This document shows positions 27,798 to 36,892 of a stretch of 64,000 bases of DNA, one piece after another (position 1 is the stretch's first letter; each line of letters begins with the position of its first letter). The stretch lies in assembly GCF_002022415.1 (NCBI RefSeq), contig NZ_MUBG01000001.1, positions 1,253,501-1,317,500 on the forward strand. The letters run 5' to 3'. The notes below the pieces were generated by a model. It searched no databases. It was not told the DNA's origin and saw only the letters and a program-made list of their open reading frames with translations. The translations under genes were made by a program, and so were the position numbers. The stretch is from Bartonella sp. WD12.1. Its GTDB lineage: Bacteria; Pseudomonadota; Alphaproteobacteria; Rhizobiales; Rhizobiaceae.

Positions 27798-28067
27798 TTA
27801 TAACCCCCCTTGATTAACCAAACAAGAGGAAGGGTTAGCTTTATGCGTGACAAAAGAAAGCAATCGGCTCAAAGCTGTAGGTGGAGCATCTGCCTGTTTT
27901 CCCTTAACAGATGAAACAGCATCCTCTACATTTGTAGGATCTGCATCTTTAAGCTCTGCATTCACAAGATCTGCATCTGCAAGAGAAGTCTTTGTATCTG
28001 AAGAAACTACTGGCGTAGTATCTGTTAAAACAGCCGTTGGTGCAGAATCATTTTTGCTTTTTTGCAT
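27798..28067 (-). pseudogene. fliI: N-terminal fragment of FliI, out of frame
   Basis: The frame runs from an ATG at 28067 and stops (TTATAA) right after the G6 run. Its last 25 residues (ALSRLLSFVTHKANPSSCLV, then NQGG) continue naturally into the FliI frame, giving the usual helix followed by the first beta-strand. The first 60 or so residues are Asp/Ala/Thr/Val-rich low complexity, an extension I do not know from other FliI proteins. An alternative reading is an independent small protein, but the fit of its end to FliI argues against that. Confidence 0.65.
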
Positions 28068-28109
28068 TGCATAATACACTCTTTATAAAAGACTTGTATG
28101 ATCAATCAC

Positions 28110-28844
28110 TTAAGATTTTCCACCAAGAATTTGAATAGATTTAGAACGCATTTCTTCCTGCTGACGCAACATTGCCTCAACCCGTTCAAAAGCACGACTT
28201 ACCTCAATAAGACGCGTCATCTCAGACACACCGTTCACATTAGAACTTTCAATATAACCTTGTACAACTTTATCACCAAGCCCCCCTTCTGACGGCACAG
28301 CAGGTCTATCAGGAATAACAGAAGCATTAGGGCCATAACGCAATTGAGTCCCTTTCTGAAATTGAAACAAACCAATTTTTCCAACCAAAACATCCTTTTG
28401 ATAAATACTCCCATCTGCTGAAATACGAGGAGTGCCCCCTGCAGGATTAAGCTGGATTGGTGCGCCCCCATCATCTAAAAAAGGCAATCCTGTCACCGAA
28501 ACCAAACCACCTTCTGGTGTCATAATCATTCGACCATCGCGGGTATAAACTGGCCCAAAAGAAGCTTGCATAGAAAAATATGAATCACCCCCTACAGCAA
28601 CATCAAGAGCATTACCGGTTTTCACCAAAGCACCTCGATCTGTTGAAATATATCCCTTACCAGCGCTCACAAAAACAACCTGATCTCTTTGTTCGCGTGC
28701 AACGGAAGATACCAACGTGTCAAACTTCATACCACCAGCGCGAAAACCTGGTGTATTAACATTCGCCATGTTCTGTGCAATTGTTTCCATCCGGCGTGCC
28801 AAACTGATTTGACCCGACACTCCCACATAAATCGGATTTTGCAT
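28110..28844 (-). CDS. flgF: Flagellar proximal rod protein FlgF
   Basis: FlgF is a rod protein of 244 residues. The N-terminus (IYVGVSGQISLARRMETIAQ, then NMANVNTPGFRAGG) is the FlgF version of the rod helix, and the C-terminal part (GYIESSNVNGVSEMTRLIEV, then SRAFERVEAMLRQQEE) fits. AGAGG lies 9 bases before the ATG. It precedes fliI in the rhizobial order flgF-fliI and follows the DUF1217 gene in the same direction. Confidence 0.92.
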   Translation of the reverse strand: MQNPIYVGVSGQISLARRMETIAQNMANVNTPGFRAGGMKFDTLVSSVAREQRDQVVFVSAGKGYISTDRGALVKTGNALDVAVGGDSYFSMQASFGPVYTRDGRMIMTPEGGLVSVTGLPFLDDGGAPIQLNPAGGTPRISADGSIYQKDVLVGKIGLFQFQKGTQLRYGPNASVIPDRPAVPSEGGLGDKVVQGYIESSNVNGVSEMTRLIEVSRAFERVEAMLRQQEEMRSKSIQILGGKS

Positions 28845-28882
28845 AAATCTGCCTCTTTTTCTTATACTATTAAAGATACTCT

Positions 28883-29683
28883 CTAAGCACTACCCCGCTT
28901 AAGAGATTGTAAAGCTACCATTGTCTCAGGAGAAAACGCTAATCCGCTTCCCAAATTTGAATCTTGTAAAAGTGCGAGAGCAGGATTTGTATCTGTTCGA
29001 TTTTGTGCGTCATACATAGCAGAAAAACGTGCAATAAACTGCTCTAATTTCTTTGGATCTTTTAAATCTTCAAGGGACATACGTGATTCTAACAAAGATT
29101 TTTGCGCCTCAATTTTTGATGAACGCACACTTTCTGGAATATTTAGAGCCATAAAAACTACCGCTGATAAAGCTTTATCACCAAGAATTTGATAAGCCCA
29201 ACTTTTTTCTGAAAGAAGATCACCCCTAGTCATTTCCCCGATAGTACGGGTAAAATACAAGGCCAAACGCGTTCCTTCATTTTCTTCACCAACTTTTACT
29301 TCTAAAGTCTGCTGCATATATTTATTTACAGTGCCTGTTTTTGCACTCTCTCTTTGAGTGGTTTCTTCACCATAAACAGCAAAATTAAAAGCTGCTGCAA
29401 ATTGCTGATAACGCCTATCTGTCAATTGAGAAGCATAATTAGGGTCTGAAAGCACTTTACGCATCATACCTTTTGCATAAATCATATCTTCCAAACCATA
29501 AGCCTTCATAGCATAGCGATAGATTTTATCATCTGCTAAAAACTCATCAACTGATTTTATACCTATAATATGACTCACATAATAGTCTGTCTCGCGCTTA
29601 ACCTGAGGCTCATTAAAAAGCTGACTCGACGTTTGTTTCATATTATCGATTGTACTTCTATAACTCATATATGTGCTAATCAT
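28883..29683 (-). CDS. DUF1217 flagellar-cluster protein
   Basis: This 266-residue protein has no signal peptide or membrane segment. It is recognised as DUF1217 from YYVSHIIGIKSVDEFLADDK and from AMKAYGLEDMIYAKGMMRKV, with NFAVYGEETTQ further on. Such proteins are found in alphaproteobacterial flagellar clusters next to flgF and motA, as here; a function in export or hook/rod assembly has been assumed but is not shown by the sequence. GGAAGG precedes the ATG. It heads the flgF-fliI unit and is divergent from motA. Confidence 0.75.
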   Translation of the reverse strand: MISTYMSYRSTIDNMKQTSSQLFNEPQVKRETDYYVSHIIGIKSVDEFLADDKIYRYAMKAYGLEDMIYAKGMMRKVLSDPNYASQLTDRRYQQFAAAFNFAVYGEETTQRESAKTGTVNKYMQQTLEVKVGEENEGTRLALYFTRTIGEMTRGDLLSEKSWAYQILGDKALSAVVFMALNIPESVRSSKIEAQKSLLESRMSLEDLKDPKKLEQFIARFSAMYDAQNRTDTNPALALLQDSNLGSGLAFSPETMVALQSLKRGSA

Positions 29684-29959
29684 AGCAAACCTTCCTCTCA
29701 GCAGATTTTTTAAAGTATAAAACTTGTCTGAAACTGATGATAAAACTGCTTCTTATTACAACAATATTTTATTATGATAGTATTTTCAATTTAGTTTTGT
29801 TGATATACTTAAGATTTTTTTCATAAATCCTTGTGTATTCTAATACTTTTTTATAGCATGATATAAAATTACAAATAATTCATCATGAAAAATTGGTAAG
29901 CTTTGCACAAGCATAAACATTTATCTTTCAGCAAAATTTAAAAATAGGAGACCACGGTA
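29684..29959. promoter_or_regulatory. Divergent promoter region DUF1217 / motA
   Basis: This 276-base AT-rich spacer divides two divergent flagellar operons, so it must hold promoters in both directions. The ribosome site AATAGGAG at 29943-29950 belongs to motA. No dyad or consensus box stands out by eye. Confidence 0.4.
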
Positions 29960-30835
29960 TTGGGTGTCATTATAGGATTAGTGCTTACTTTAGGATGTAT
30001 AATTGGCGGTTACGTAGCCATGGGCGGACATCTTGATGTTTTAGTACAGCCATGGGAATTTGTTATTATTTTGGGTTCAGCCATTGGTATTTTCATCATC
30101 TCTAACCCTTTTAATGTGATTAAAGATGCAATGAAAGCAACATTGGAAGCAACAACAGACGCTGTTCCCAAACAAAAAGATTTTTTAGCAACCTTAGGTT
30201 TGCTCTATGTTCTTATGCGGGAAATGCGCTCAAAATCACGCTCCGAAATGGAGAGTCATGTTGATAACCCCAAAGAATCTGCACTCTTCCAGCAATATCC
30301 TTTGGTTTTAAAAGATAATTCTCTAACCAGTTTTATTTGTGACTATTGTCGTCTTATCATCATGGGAAACGCTCGCCCTTTTGAAATTGAAGCTTTAATG
30401 GATGAAGAAATTCACACAATCGCAAAGGATTCTGAAAAATCTTCTCATGCTCTGCAAAATATGGCTGATGCTTTACCAGCGCTTGGTATTGTAGCGGCTG
30501 TTTTGGGTGTGATTAAAGCTATGGGTGCTATTAGTGAACCACCAGAAGTGTTAGGACGCTTGATTGGAGCAGCTCTTGTTGGAACATTTGCGGGTATTTT
30601 CTTTTCCTACAGTGTCTTTAGCCCCATCGCCACAAAAATTAAAACAGTGCGTCATAAAAAAACGCGTATCTATATTGTCGTGAAACAAACACTGTTGGCT
30701 TATATGAACGGCGCAATACCACAAATTGCACTAGAATATGGACGCAAAACCATCTCAGCAAAAGATCGTCCAACAATTGATGTTGTAGAACAACACACAA
30801 TCGTTGGTCCAGGTGCTGAAAAAGAGGCCGCTTGA
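29960..30835 (+). CDS. motA: Flagellar stator protein MotA
   Basis: MotA is the proton-channel and torque half of the stator, 291 residues with four membrane helices (about 2-22, 33-50, 172-190, 202-222). Key residues match enteric numbering: R90 and E98 in the cytoplasmic loop that meets FliG, and P173 and P222 by the proton path. The start is a TTG at 29960 with AGGAG 9 bases upstream; the resulting N-terminus [12 protein letters not shown] begins directly with helix 1, as in the family. It heads the operon motA-fliM-orf-fliN-fliG-flhB. Confidence 0.95.
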   Translation: MGVIIGLVLTLGCIIGGYVAMGGHLDVLVQPWEFVIILGSAIGIFIISNPFNVIKDAMKATLEATTDAVPKQKDFLATLGLLYVLMREMRSKSRSEMESHVDNPKESALFQQYPLVLKDNSLTSFICDYCRLIIMGNARPFEIEALMDEEIHTIAKDSEKSSHALQNMADALPALGIVAAVLGVIKAMGAISEPPEVLGRLIGAALVGTFAGIFFSYSVFSPIATKIKTVRHKKTRIYIVVKQTLLAYMNGAIPQIALEYGRKTISAKDRPTIDVVEQHTIVGPGAEKEAA

Positions 30836-30837
30836 AC

Positions 30838-31836
30838 ATGACTGAACAAACCGAACAGACTGAGCAAACTGCACAAACCGAGCAGACTGCGCAAACCGAG
30901 CACAATATCAATGAAGAGAAAAAGCAAGATGTGTTGGCCCAACACATTTTGCGTGCAGCTGGTCTGTCAAGTGATGACCTTATGTCATTTCAATATGTGT
31001 TTCGTGACGCAGCAAGCAATCTTTGTGCGCAGTTAGTCCATTATACATCCTTAGAATTTGCTACCGATGTACAATCGCTTGATACACTTAAAAGTGATAA
31101 GATTAGTCAAGTAATCGGAACAGATACATTATTGATTTATTTTAGCTCCAGTCTTTGGGGAGATGATGTTATCTTTGTTCTTGATGCAACCCTGGTTGAT
31201 CTTATAACAGAAGCATTTTTTGGTGCAGCAGAGCCAAAGATTATAAACCGTAATGGACGCCCTTTTAGCCCAACAGAATACAAAATAAGTGAATATTTTG
31301 GAAAACTGCTGGCTAATACAATGGATGGAATATTTGGCACAGGTGATGGCTCTCTTTTACTTTTCAAGCAAACACTCAAAGCGCAAGAATTTAATTTAGA
31401 AACCTTTCATCAATCGCAGATGTTCTCTTGCACTCTTGGGGTCAAATGTAATGAAATAGAAGCAAACGTGAATATTTTAATGCCACGCAGTTGCCATCGC
31501 CCTATTCAAGAAGCTGTTACACGGGCCTTGCGCGCACCTGCAAAACATACAGATCCACTTTGGGCTAAACGTTTAAAACAAGAAGTGAGTCGCGCACACG
31601 TATCTATTGAAGCTTTTATCCAACAAGGATCAATGATCTTAGATGAATTATCAAAACTTCAAGTAGGGCAGGTTCTGCCCCTTCCTGCCAATGCTGTTAA
31701 ACAGATAAAATTACGCAGTGGCAAAAAATCTCTTTATAAATGCTCCCTTGGTAAAATGGGGACAAATTTTTCCATCCGGGTCACTGATCCTATTGATGAA
31801 GAAAAGGAAATGATTGATGAGCTGGTTCATAGTTAA
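30838..31836 (+). CDS. fliM: Flagellar motor switch protein FliM
   Basis: FliM is the middle of the C-ring. The core (about 40-250) is CheC-like but diverged (TLLIYFSSSLWGDDVIFVLD, FSPTEYKISEYFGKLLANTM), and the last 75 residues are a SpoA domain (LQVGQVLPLPANAVKQIKLR). The identification rests mainly on position before fliN and fliG and on the SpoA end. The N-terminus has T-E-Q/T-A-Q tandem repeats (about 2-21) encoded by seven 9-base DNA units, and no LSQxEIDALL motif for CheY is seen. The ATG at 30838 is chosen; a TTG at 30832 that overlaps the motA stop has a ribosome site (AAAGAGG) 4 bases off. Confidence 0.85.
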   Translation: MTEQTEQTEQTAQTEQTAQTEHNINEEKKQDVLAQHILRAAGLSSDDLMSFQYVFRDAASNLCAQLVHYTSLEFATDVQSLDTLKSDKISQVIGTDTLLIYFSSSLWGDDVIFVLDATLVDLITEAFFGAAEPKIINRNGRPFSPTEYKISEYFGKLLANTMDGIFGTGDGSLLLFKQTLKAQEFNLETFHQSQMFSCTLGVKCNEIEANVNILMPRSCHRPIQEAVTRALRAPAKHTDPLWAKRLKQEVSRAHVSIEAFIQQGSMILDELSKLQVGQVLPLPANAVKQIKLRSGKKSLYKCSLGKMGTNFSIRVTDPIDEEKEMIDELVHS

Positions 31837-32254
31837 TATAGCAAGTGCACTTCTAGCACTGGTATCATTAGGTGTTTTTATTATAACCACACGAAAATTG
31901 ACGACAACAATCCACATGGGTCGAGAATTGGCTAAACAAGTTCAGACCGGAACTGCTTGTCTTGATCGAGCAATTTCAATATTGCGTGAAGAACATCAAG
32001 AATTTCGCGATGAAAACCGCAAAATGGATGCACGTATTATTGAATCAACGCGGATTCGGCGCAATATTGATCGCTCTGTTGCTCATATGGAAAATGTCCG
32101 TAATCAACTACAAAGCGATTTTGACCATTTTCGCGCTACTTTAACTGCCAAAACTCATAGACCTACAATGGGATCTAGTAAACCACATACGCACCAACAA
32201 CCACCCATTGTTCCAAAAAACTTTCCGGTTTTTGTGCAGCGTAAAATACACTAA
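31817..32254 (+). CDS. DUF6468-like flagellar-cluster membrane protein
   Basis: The protein has 145 residues from the ATG at 31817 (a TTG is one codon earlier), overlapping the fliM end by 20 bases. One N-terminal membrane helix (about 5-25) is followed by an Arg/Glu-rich helical domain (LAKQVQTGTACLDRAISIL, then RIRRNIDRSVAHME) that looks coiled-coil. I recognise the general form of DUF6468 proteins found between fliM and fliN in alphaproteobacteria. Function is not known; a role near the C-ring is inferred from position. Confidence 0.65.
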   Translation: MSWFIVNIASALLALVSLGVFIITTRKLTTTIHMGRELAKQVQTGTACLDRAISILREEHQEFRDENRKMDARIIESTRIRRNIDRSVAHMENVRNQLQSDFDHFRATLTAKTHRPTMGSSKPHTHQQPPIVPKNFPVFVQRKIH

Positions 32255-32353
32255 GATCCTCTGAATAATAAAATACAATTTTAAAAAATAGAAAACCTCA
32301 AAGCCTTTATAAACGAAAGAATATAAAGTCAAAACAAAAAATACGGTGACAAA

Positions 32354-32851
32354 ATGACAAATGATATAAATCCTCCTGGTGGTGCTAAAGGGGTTAACCC
32401 AGCAACGCCACCTCGTCCAGCAACATCACCCAGCCCCACAGGAACAAGACCTGGAATGCCAGGTAGTGTTGGAACAAGTGCACAAAAACCAGGAATTAGT
32501 ACCCCTGGTGCAACAGCAAGCAGTGGCCCTGCTTTTACTGCATCAGCAGGAAAAACTGTTGGAAGCATGAGTGCTACAAATGCACAAAAAAGCACAAATG
32601 ACGTGCACAGCAATCCAGAACTCATTATGAGTATCCCAGTTGAGGTTCAAATTGTTTTAGGCTCAACCACTATGCCAGTAGCAAACCTAATGGATTTAGG
32701 TCGCGGTTCAGTAATTACGCTTGATAAGCAAATTGGAGACCCTATTGATATTATCGTCAATGGTCGTATTATCGCACGTGGTGAGGTTATTGTTCTAGAA
32801 GATGACCCTTCCCGTTTTGGGGTAAGCCTTACCGAAGTTATGGGTAAATAA
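32354..32851 (+). CDS. fliN: Flagellar motor switch protein FliN
   Basis: FliN lies at the base of the C-ring and docks the FliH-FliI complex. The C-terminal SpoA domain (about 92-163) is canonical: IPVEVQIVLGSTTMPVANLM, then LGRGSVITLDKQIGDPIDII and VNGRIIARGEVIVLEDD. The N-terminal 90 residues are a Pro/Gly/Ala/Ser/Thr tail without hydrophobic core, probably unfolded, longer than in enteric FliN. It lies 100 bases after the DUF6468 gene and 28 bases before fliG. Confidence 0.93.
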   Translation: MTNDINPPGGAKGVNPATPPRPATSPSPTGTRPGMPGSVGTSAQKPGISTPGATASSGPAFTASAGKTVGSMSATNAQKSTNDVHSNPELIMSIPVEVQIVLGSTTMPVANLMDLGRGSVITLDKQIGDPIDIIVNGRIIARGEVIVLEDDPSRFGVSLTEVMGK

Positions 32852-32879
32852 GTCAACTTGCAAAATGTGAAAAACAAAT

Positions 32880-33974
32880 ATGACGCAGGCAACGAAAGAA
32901 AAAATGACAGAAGTAATAAATGTTGTATCAGAAGATGAATTGGAAAATACGTTACCTGATACACATGTGCCTTCTACACTTATTGATACACTTTCTGGGC
33001 AACAAAAAGCTGCAGCGCTCCTTGTTGCTCTAGGAAAACCCGCTGCTGCGCGTCTTTTAAAACATTTCACTCCAGATGATTTACGTCGTCTGAGTGGGCA
33101 GGCTCATACTTTGCCCAACATTTCTCTTGCTGATTTTGAGGTTCTAGTTCGTCAATTTGAAGATGCCTTTGCTGAAGGAGCTTCTTTTTCTGAAGCTGGT
33201 TTACGTTTTGATAATCTGGTACAAGAAACATTATCAGAAGAGGAAGCTGCTTTAGTTCTTGACCCTTCAAAGGCACCCGCTCCACCTCGCGAAAGTCTTT
33301 GGGAGATTATTGCAAAATTAAGCATTGATGTTTTGCAAATGCATTTTGCACAAGAACATCCCCAAGTGGTTAGCTACATTGTTTCACGTCTTCCTTCTGA
33401 AATTGCAGCAAAAATTTTAATGGCGCAGCCCATGGCTGTGCGTGCTGATCTTACCCGTAGAAGGTTGCATTTACGCTCAGTTTCGCCAGAAATAGATACA
33501 GTCCTTGATGAAGCGCTGCGCCCTGTCTTCTCACAAGATAATAATATAGGAGAAAAAGCTCATCACGGACAAGTGGCCACCATCCTTAATGAGCTTGATA
33601 AAGCAGATGTTGATGAAATGCTTGCAAATCTTGGAGATTTGAGTCAAGAAGATCTGGAAAAAATCAAAGCCAAGCTTTTTGTTTTCGAAGATATTCCGCG
33701 TTTGGCAGAACGAGCACGGTTACTGCTTTTTGATAAGATTACAGCTGATACCGTTATTACAGCTTTGCATGGTACAGACAATCAGATGAAAGACCTGGTT
33801 TTAAATTCTCTTTCACAACGCACACGTCGTATAGTGGAAGCAGAACTTTCTTCAGGCAATGACTCCATCCAACAAGAAGCAATTATAAATGCACGCCGTA
33901 GTATTGCCCAAACAGCAATCAAACTCTCAGAGCAAGGAACAATTAATCTCTCAGGTGAAGAAGGAACGTCTTAA
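32880..33974 (+). CDS. fliG: Flagellar motor switch protein FliG
   Basis: FliG generates torque against MotA. This 364-residue protein has the N-terminal domain that binds FliF (SGQQKAAALLVALGKPAAAR), a middle ARM domain with EHPQVVSYIVSRLPSEIAAK, and the C-terminal torque domain with LFVFEDIPRLAERARLLLF, which carries the charged helix facing the stator. The start is the ATG at 32880; M9 is a second possibility, as no strong ribosome site is present. It lies between fliN and flhB in the motA operon. Confidence 0.95.
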   Translation: MTQATKEKMTEVINVVSEDELENTLPDTHVPSTLIDTLSGQQKAAALLVALGKPAAARLLKHFTPDDLRRLSGQAHTLPNISLADFEVLVRQFEDAFAEGASFSEAGLRFDNLVQETLSEEEAALVLDPSKAPAPPRESLWEIIAKLSIDVLQMHFAQEHPQVVSYIVSRLPSEIAAKILMAQPMAVRADLTRRRLHLRSVSPEIDTVLDEALRPVFSQDNNIGEKAHHGQVATILNELDKADVDEMLANLGDLSQEDLEKIKAKLFVFEDIPRLAERARLLLFDKITADTVITALHGTDNQMKDLVLNSLSQRTRRIVEAELSSGNDSIQQEAIINARRSIAQTAIKLSEQGTINLSGEEGTS

Positions 33975-33993
33975 AAGGCGCACTTAAACCAAC

Positions 33994-35064
33994 ATGTCAG
34001 ATGAAAAGCCCGATAAAGAGAGCCAAACAGAAGAACCAACAGAACACAAAATTCATAAAGCAGAAGAAAAAGGAAATCTTCCCTTTTCTCGTGAATTGCC
34101 TATTTTCTCTTCTCTTTTAAGCTTTAGCGTAATTTCTATTTTTATCGCTTTTCCAGTCATGTCGCAGCTTTCGCATTTTTTGCTTCAATGGCTCGAACGC
34201 CCTGAATCTTGGCGCATTAATACTGCAGAAGATATTAAACATTTGATTTATTTGGTAGGTGGTAATGTAGGCTTAGCTTTAGCACCTATTTTAATTATTA
34301 TACCCCTGATTGGTATAAGTGCATCAGTTATACAACATGTACCACGTATTATTATGGAGCGCATCCGTCCACAATGGTCACGCGTTTCACTCAGCAATGG
34401 ATTTGAACGCATTTTCAGTAAAGCAGGGTTGGTGGAATTTTTAAAATCATTAACCAAGCTGATTGGTGTAAGCATCATTGTTTATATTATGTTTTTCAAA
34501 AACAATACAATTTTCATCAATGCATTATTAACAGATGCATCAGCTTTACCTGAATATATTCGTAAAGAACTTGTCGGTCTGTCGCTTTCTTTCATTGTAG
34601 CCGTCGCCGCTATTGCAGGATTTGACTTAGCATGGTCACGTTTCTACTGGCGCCAAAAATTACGCATGAGCAAACAAGAAATTAAAGAAGAGCATAAAAG
34701 CCTTGAAGGAAACCCTATGATCAAAGCACGGATGCGTTCCTTAACACGTGACCGCATGCGTCGGCGAATGATTGCCAATGTTCCTACTGCAACCTTAATT
34801 GTGGCGAACCCGACCCACTTTTCTGTTGCTTTGCGCTATAAACCACCCCTTGATTATGCACCAGTTGTGGTTGCAAAAGGGCAAGACATTCTGGCTTTAC
34901 AAATTCGTGAAATTGCTATCGAAAATGACATCCCTGTTATTGAAAATGTAGAATTAGCACGTACATTGTACAAACAAGTTGAAGTCGACCAAGTTATCCC
35001 ACCTGAATTATATGAAAGTGTTGCTGCTCTAATTCGTTTCATCAACAGTCAAAAGATCCATTAA
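33994..35064 (+). CDS. flhB: Flagellar export switch protein FlhB
   Basis: FlhB is the substrate-specificity switch of the export apparatus. This 356-residue protein has four membrane helices (about 35-56, 88-112, 152-170, 196-214) and the cytoplasmic domain with the self-cleaving NPTH motif at 272-275 (VANPTHFSVAL). The early segment TEEPTEHKIHKAEEKG is typical. FliK (2540-3691) should act on it. It follows fliG by 19 bases, the last certain flagellar gene of the plus-strand operon. Confidence 0.95.
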   Translation: MSDEKPDKESQTEEPTEHKIHKAEEKGNLPFSRELPIFSSLLSFSVISIFIAFPVMSQLSHFLLQWLERPESWRINTAEDIKHLIYLVGGNVGLALAPILIIIPLIGISASVIQHVPRIIMERIRPQWSRVSLSNGFERIFSKAGLVEFLKSLTKLIGVSIIVYIMFFKNNTIFINALLTDASALPEYIRKELVGLSLSFIVAVAAIAGFDLAWSRFYWRQKLRMSKQEIKEEHKSLEGNPMIKARMRSLTRDRMRRRMIANVPTATLIVANPTHFSVALRYKPPLDYAPVVVAKGQDILALQIREIAIENDIPVIENVELARTLYKQVEVDQVIPPELYESVAALIRFINSQKIH

Positions 35065-35173
35065 AATAAGCATTTACAACTTTTTTCAAAATTCAATACC
35101 AAATTAATATAAACTCTAAAATAATAACACAAAGTCATAAGATGAAAAAGATTATATAACTGAAATCCGTGAA

Positions 35174-35566
35174 ATGTTTCTGGCAAAACAGGTAGCGCAA
35201 TTTATTCCAGAATTGCGACTGATCGAGGTAGGTGACTTAATTGCCTGTATCCACACAGAGCGTTTTAACCATCTTTCCGAACTTATTGAAAGTGCTACGG
35301 AATTGCGTTTTTACCCGAATACCATGCGTTTTGCCCGTAATGCCAGTTATGAATTAGATTGGAACACTACACCAAAAATCTTGCTTCATATGGAATTTTC
35401 AAATGAAGGTGTACAAGCCTTTTTCCAGCTCATCATGTCATCAGAAGAATTTGGGGTTGAACTGGATAAATGTATTTTTGAAAACCCATCCGATGAAGAA
35501 ACCAATACTAATCATTTGGTGAATGCACTCAATAATGCACGAATACAAAAAAGACTCACCCACTAA
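35174..35566 (+). CDS. Hypothetical protein after flhB
   Basis: This 130-residue soluble protein (IEVGDLIACIHTERFNHLSE, FYPNTMRFARNASYELDW) has no signal peptide or membrane segment. I do not recognise the family, though its place 109 bases after flhB and on the same strand suggests co-transcription with the motA operon. No convincing ribosome site precedes the ATG. It reads as a real gene by composition and length. Confidence 0.6.
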   Translation: MFLAKQVAQFIPELRLIEVGDLIACIHTERFNHLSELIESATELRFYPNTMRFARNASYELDWNTTPKILLHMEFSNEGVQAFFQLIMSSEEFGVELDKCIFENPSDEETNTNHLVNALNNARIQKRLTH

Positions 35567-35878
35567 AATATGCACTGTCTCATTAAAAATGAACTGCATT
35601 GTGGGTTAAAATCATAACACCTCAAAGATAAGAAGGATGTAAGATAAAAAGCAAAGATGCTATAATGCTATATACAAATAAGCTTCTCGTATTCTCTAAA
35701 AAATAAGAAGTTCTTTTTACAACATTCCCCTCACCCCGCGTGGATCTTATTAAGGTGGATATATTTAATACAAAAATAATTTTCTAGCATTCATAACTTC
35801 CGGAGAAGTCTCTCAAAAATCCTTTTCCAAAGTACATTTTTGAAAACTTTATGTTTCAAAAAAATCTTATACCATAGT
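35567..35878. other. Convergent spacer with TCACCCCGCGTGGATC copy
   Basis: This 312-base AT-rich spacer lies between two convergent genes. A GC-rich 16-mer, TCACCCCGCGTGGATC at about 35731-35746, recurs at 37603-37618. No terminator hairpin or small gene is evident. Confidence 0.4.
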
Positions 35879-36340
35879 TTAAATATTTCTATCCCGTATT
35901 TGATCAGCTGGAAGATAATTAAACTGTTTCACAAGCAAATCTTTCATAATAGGCGTTGGAAAATGCTGATTAACTTCATCTATAATCTGTTTTTTAACCG
36001 TTTCAAATTTTATCTTCTCGACAGCACGTACATCTGAATAACTGTCCCAAAAACACTTAAAAATAGCATCATTAATCAATATTCCTAAAGGAAGCGATAT
36101 GTCTTTCTCAATTTTCTTGTCTACAAGATAAGTTAATTGTGAAATTATATAACCCTGGACAACTCCCTCAACTAAAATGGGAACACTGATGATTTCTGTT
36201 TGACCAGAACTAACCTCTTCTACGATGGGAGCAGACGCTTCTGAAATATCGGGGTTTACAGCATTCACTTTGACACTCAGCATTAAAGTGCCAAGGGCCA
36301 CTAAACAACCCCATACCCCCATCGCAATCATTTTAATCAT
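35879..36340 (-). CDS. Secreted hypothetical protein of the flagellar cluster
   Basis: The protein has 153 residues, with an N-terminal signal or anchor (MIKMIAMGVWGCLVALGTLM, likely cleavage near VNAVN). The rest is periplasmic by prediction (PILVEGVVQGYIISQLTYLV, FWDSYSDVRAVEKIKFETVK). The ATG overlaps the stop of the FlgN-like gene by 4 bases, so it is coupled to flgN-flgJ. I do not recognise a family; the domain resembles the conserved periplasmic proteins that end some rhizobial fliR-flgJ-flgN units. Function unknown. Confidence 0.65.
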   Translation of the reverse strand: MIKMIAMGVWGCLVALGTLMLSVKVNAVNPDISEASAPIVEEVSSGQTEIISVPILVEGVVQGYIISQLTYLVDKKIEKDISLPLGILINDAIFKCFWDSYSDVRAVEKIKFETVKKQIIDEVNQHFPTPIMKDLLVKQFNYLPADQIRDRNI

Positions 36341-36780
36341 TTGCGGCTTCCAGCATTAACTAAAACAGGATCATAAGTTCCATCTGTTTCTTCAGCGCGA
36401 GCAACTGTTTGCATAATTTGAGAAAGTTCCTTAACAGCTTCTAAATGCACTTGAAGTAATTCACTATTGCGCTGTAATTTTTCCTGTAAATCAGATAGCA
36501 AACTTTCTATTTTACTTTCAACATCTTGGTCCAAATACCGCATAACATCTTTCATCGACTGATTAAGATCACGCAGACCACGTGTTTTACGTAAATTAAC
36601 CTCTTCATAATCTGGAACACCGTGGCTTTCAAGCATATTGCTTTCATAATCAACCACTTCTGTCAGCCCTTTAACAGCAGCCATAAATTTTGTTATTGCC
36701 CAATCACGACCAATTAGATCATTATTGAGAACTTTTGTTTTTAATGCAACATTTTCATCATTACATTGCGCTACAGACAT
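36337..36780 (-). CDS. FlgN-like flagellar export chaperone
   Basis: This small helical protein (147 residues) is without signal peptide. It shows two long amphipathic helices (MAAVKGLTEVVDYESNMLES, and ESLLSDLQEKLQRNSELLQV) and a tail, as in FlgN, the export chaperone for hook-junction proteins FlgK and FlgL. The closing TDGTYDP stretch is like rhizobial FlgN proteins. AAGGGG precedes the ATG. It lies directly downstream of flgJ. The assignment is by shape and place, not by a strict motif. Confidence 0.6.
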   Translation of the reverse strand: MSVAQCNDENVALKTKVLNNDLIGRDWAITKFMAAVKGLTEVVDYESNMLESHGVPDYEEVNLRKTRGLRDLNQSMKDVMRYLDQDVESKIESLLSDLQEKLQRNSELLQVHLEAVKELSQIMQTVARAEETDGTYDPVLVNAGSRK

Positions 36781-36892
36781 TTTTATTCCCCTTTATGGTA
36801 TTTCAATTGTCATATTAATAGTTTGTGTTCGATATTAATGTGCCAGATCAGCTTATTTTATGAATGATCGCATCAATGATAAAACGACGTCT

